From Apostichopus japonicus (lineage: Eukaryota > Echinodermata > Holothuroidea > Aspidochirotida > Stichopodidae): DNA of 64,000 nucleotides. The position numbers and the translations under genes are program-made. Below are positions 63,501-64,000 of the stretch, one piece after another. Location of the stretch: assembly GCF_037975245.1 (NCBI RefSeq), contig NC_092579.1, forward strand, positions 12,506,678-12,570,677, written 5' to 3'. Under the pieces are notes generated by a model, which saw nothing but the letters and a program-made list of their open reading frames with translations, did no database searches and had not been told where the DNA came from. Numbering within the stretch: position 1 is the first letter of the stretch; each line of letters starts with the position of its first letter.

Positions 63501-64000
63501 GCCGATCTTTTACAGCAAGTGCCTACACGGGGAGCTGTAAGTATTAGTTAATCCAGCTAATATCTCAGTCCATACAGTGGCGCGATGGCTTGGCGCACTG
63601 TACGAGCTGATGATCGAGACTCTCTTTTGCATCCGTGGTTCGAACCCCGGGTGGTGACGTCTTTTGCCGATCTTTTGCAGCAAGTGCCTACACGGGGAGC
63701 TGTAAGTATTAGTTAATCCACCTAATATCTCAGTCCATACAGTGGCGCGATGGCTTGGCGCACTGTACGAGCTGATGATCGAGACTCTCTTTTGCATCCG
63801 TGGTTCGAACCCCGGTGGTGACGTCTTTTGCCGATCTTTTACAGCAAGTGCCTCCACGGGGAGCTGTAAGTAATTGTTAATCCACCTAATATCTCAGTCC
63901 ATACAGTGGCGCGATGGCTTGGCGCACTGTACGAGCTGATGATCGAGACTCTCTTTTGCATCCGTGGTTCGAACCCCGGTGGTGACGTCTTTTGCCGATC
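60506..64000 (+). repeat. Array end zone with GCAGC and GGGTGGGG units
   Basis: Several full units here read CTTTTGCAGCAAG, combining both TCTTTT repeats with the G variant. Two neighbouring units share GGGTGGGGACG (60,883 and 61,048, 165 bp apart). TCTTTAAGAGC is at 61,236, TAATTGTTAATCC at 61,270 and 63,871, and GCCTCCACGG at 61,741, 62,867 and 63,850. The window stops within a unit, just after GCCGATC. No gene is present. Confidence 0.75.

Larger units (their letters stand above)
1..64000 (+). repeat. Satellite DNA array, ~164-bp monomer, whole window
   Basis: One monomer is repeated head to tail without interruption. Landmarks such as GTACGAGCTGATGATCGAG recur at 1, 166 and 330 and so on to the end, with steps of 164 or 165 bp (full unit), 153 or 154 bp (unit lacking GCCGATCTTTT) or 162 bp (unit lacking one CT). 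All copies face the same way. Neighbouring units differ by only a few bases. Dividing the window by the mean step gives about 390 units; this is an estimate, not a count. No spacer, transposon or unique gene lies between units. The unit is close to nucleosomal length, as in many centromeric or heterochromatic satellites, but location on the chromosome cannot be told from the sequence. The array runs off both ends of the window. Confidence 0.98.

Noticed and set aside
58159-63857. Other minus-strand open frames of 60-115 codons
   Set aside because: All read the same satellite peptide or its shifted-frame version. CT-loss units and extra bases extend the frames; none shows a gene-like context.
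1-64000. CRISPR array
   Set aside because: Repeats are contiguous and about 164 bp long, without unique spacers.
1-64000. Intact SINE insertions
   Set aside because: Units have no poly(A) or simple tail, no target-site duplications, and no LINE-like 3' end that I recognise. They are joined in one register, so array growth is by exchange, not retroposition.
1-64000. Ribosomal RNA, telomere or histone-type repeats
   Set aside because: No rRNA motifs, no short telomeric repeats and no long open frame were found in the unit.

Overview
The whole 64-kb window is one tandem satellite array. A monomer of about 164 bp repeats head to tail, always in the same orientation, from base 1 to base 64,000, roughly 390 times, with no unique sequence, no recognisable protein gene and no interspersed element. 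Both ends of the window cut through a monomer, so the array continues on both sides. The organism is a eukaryote: a homogeneous multi-kilobase satellite with Pol III-type motifs in every unit has no bacterial counterpart that I know of. A metazoan is likely, and a flatworm would fit loosely, but the sequence alone does not decide it.

Each monomer has a tRNA/SINE-like part: a near-consensus A box, a D-arm-like GCGC hairpin, a perfect B box (GGTTCGAACCC), then T4 runs that could act as Pol III terminators. The rest of the unit holds two more inverted repeats. Several monomer variants recur: full length (164 or 165 bp, by C4 run and A2/A3 differences), a short form missing 11 bp between two TCTTTT repeats (153 or 154 bp), and a form missing one CT dinucleotide (162 bp), seen only from about 48 kb onward. 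Other recurrent markers are GTGATG/GTGGTG, CCACC/CCAGC/CCAAC, TAAGTATTAG/TAAGTAATAG and GATGATCGAG/GATGGTCTAG.

Rare private mutations reveal many larger duplications over the monomer ladder. Tandem pairs: 2,090 bp (about 5.43-9.60 kb), 2,571 bp (about 9.79-14.93 kb), 1,443 bp (about 18.95-21.83 kb), 798 bp (about 24.24-25.84 kb) and 3,884 bp (49,937-57,704). Longer-range duplications have offsets of 5,128, 1,465, 6,012, 7,641, 7,302, 1,778, 2,576, 797 and 3,056 bp. The pattern is that of a satellite being homogenised by repeated unequal exchange of multi-monomer blocks. A 45-bp partial duplication inside a monomer occurs twice near 46.6 and 47.2 kb.

The minus strand carries short open frames of 60-115 codons that all spell variants of the same peptide. 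They are by-products of the repeat and are not annotated as genes. The most interesting points are the tRNA-like origin with a conserved internal promoter, the three-hairpin design of the unit, a weak hammerhead-like core, and the clear record of nested block duplications.
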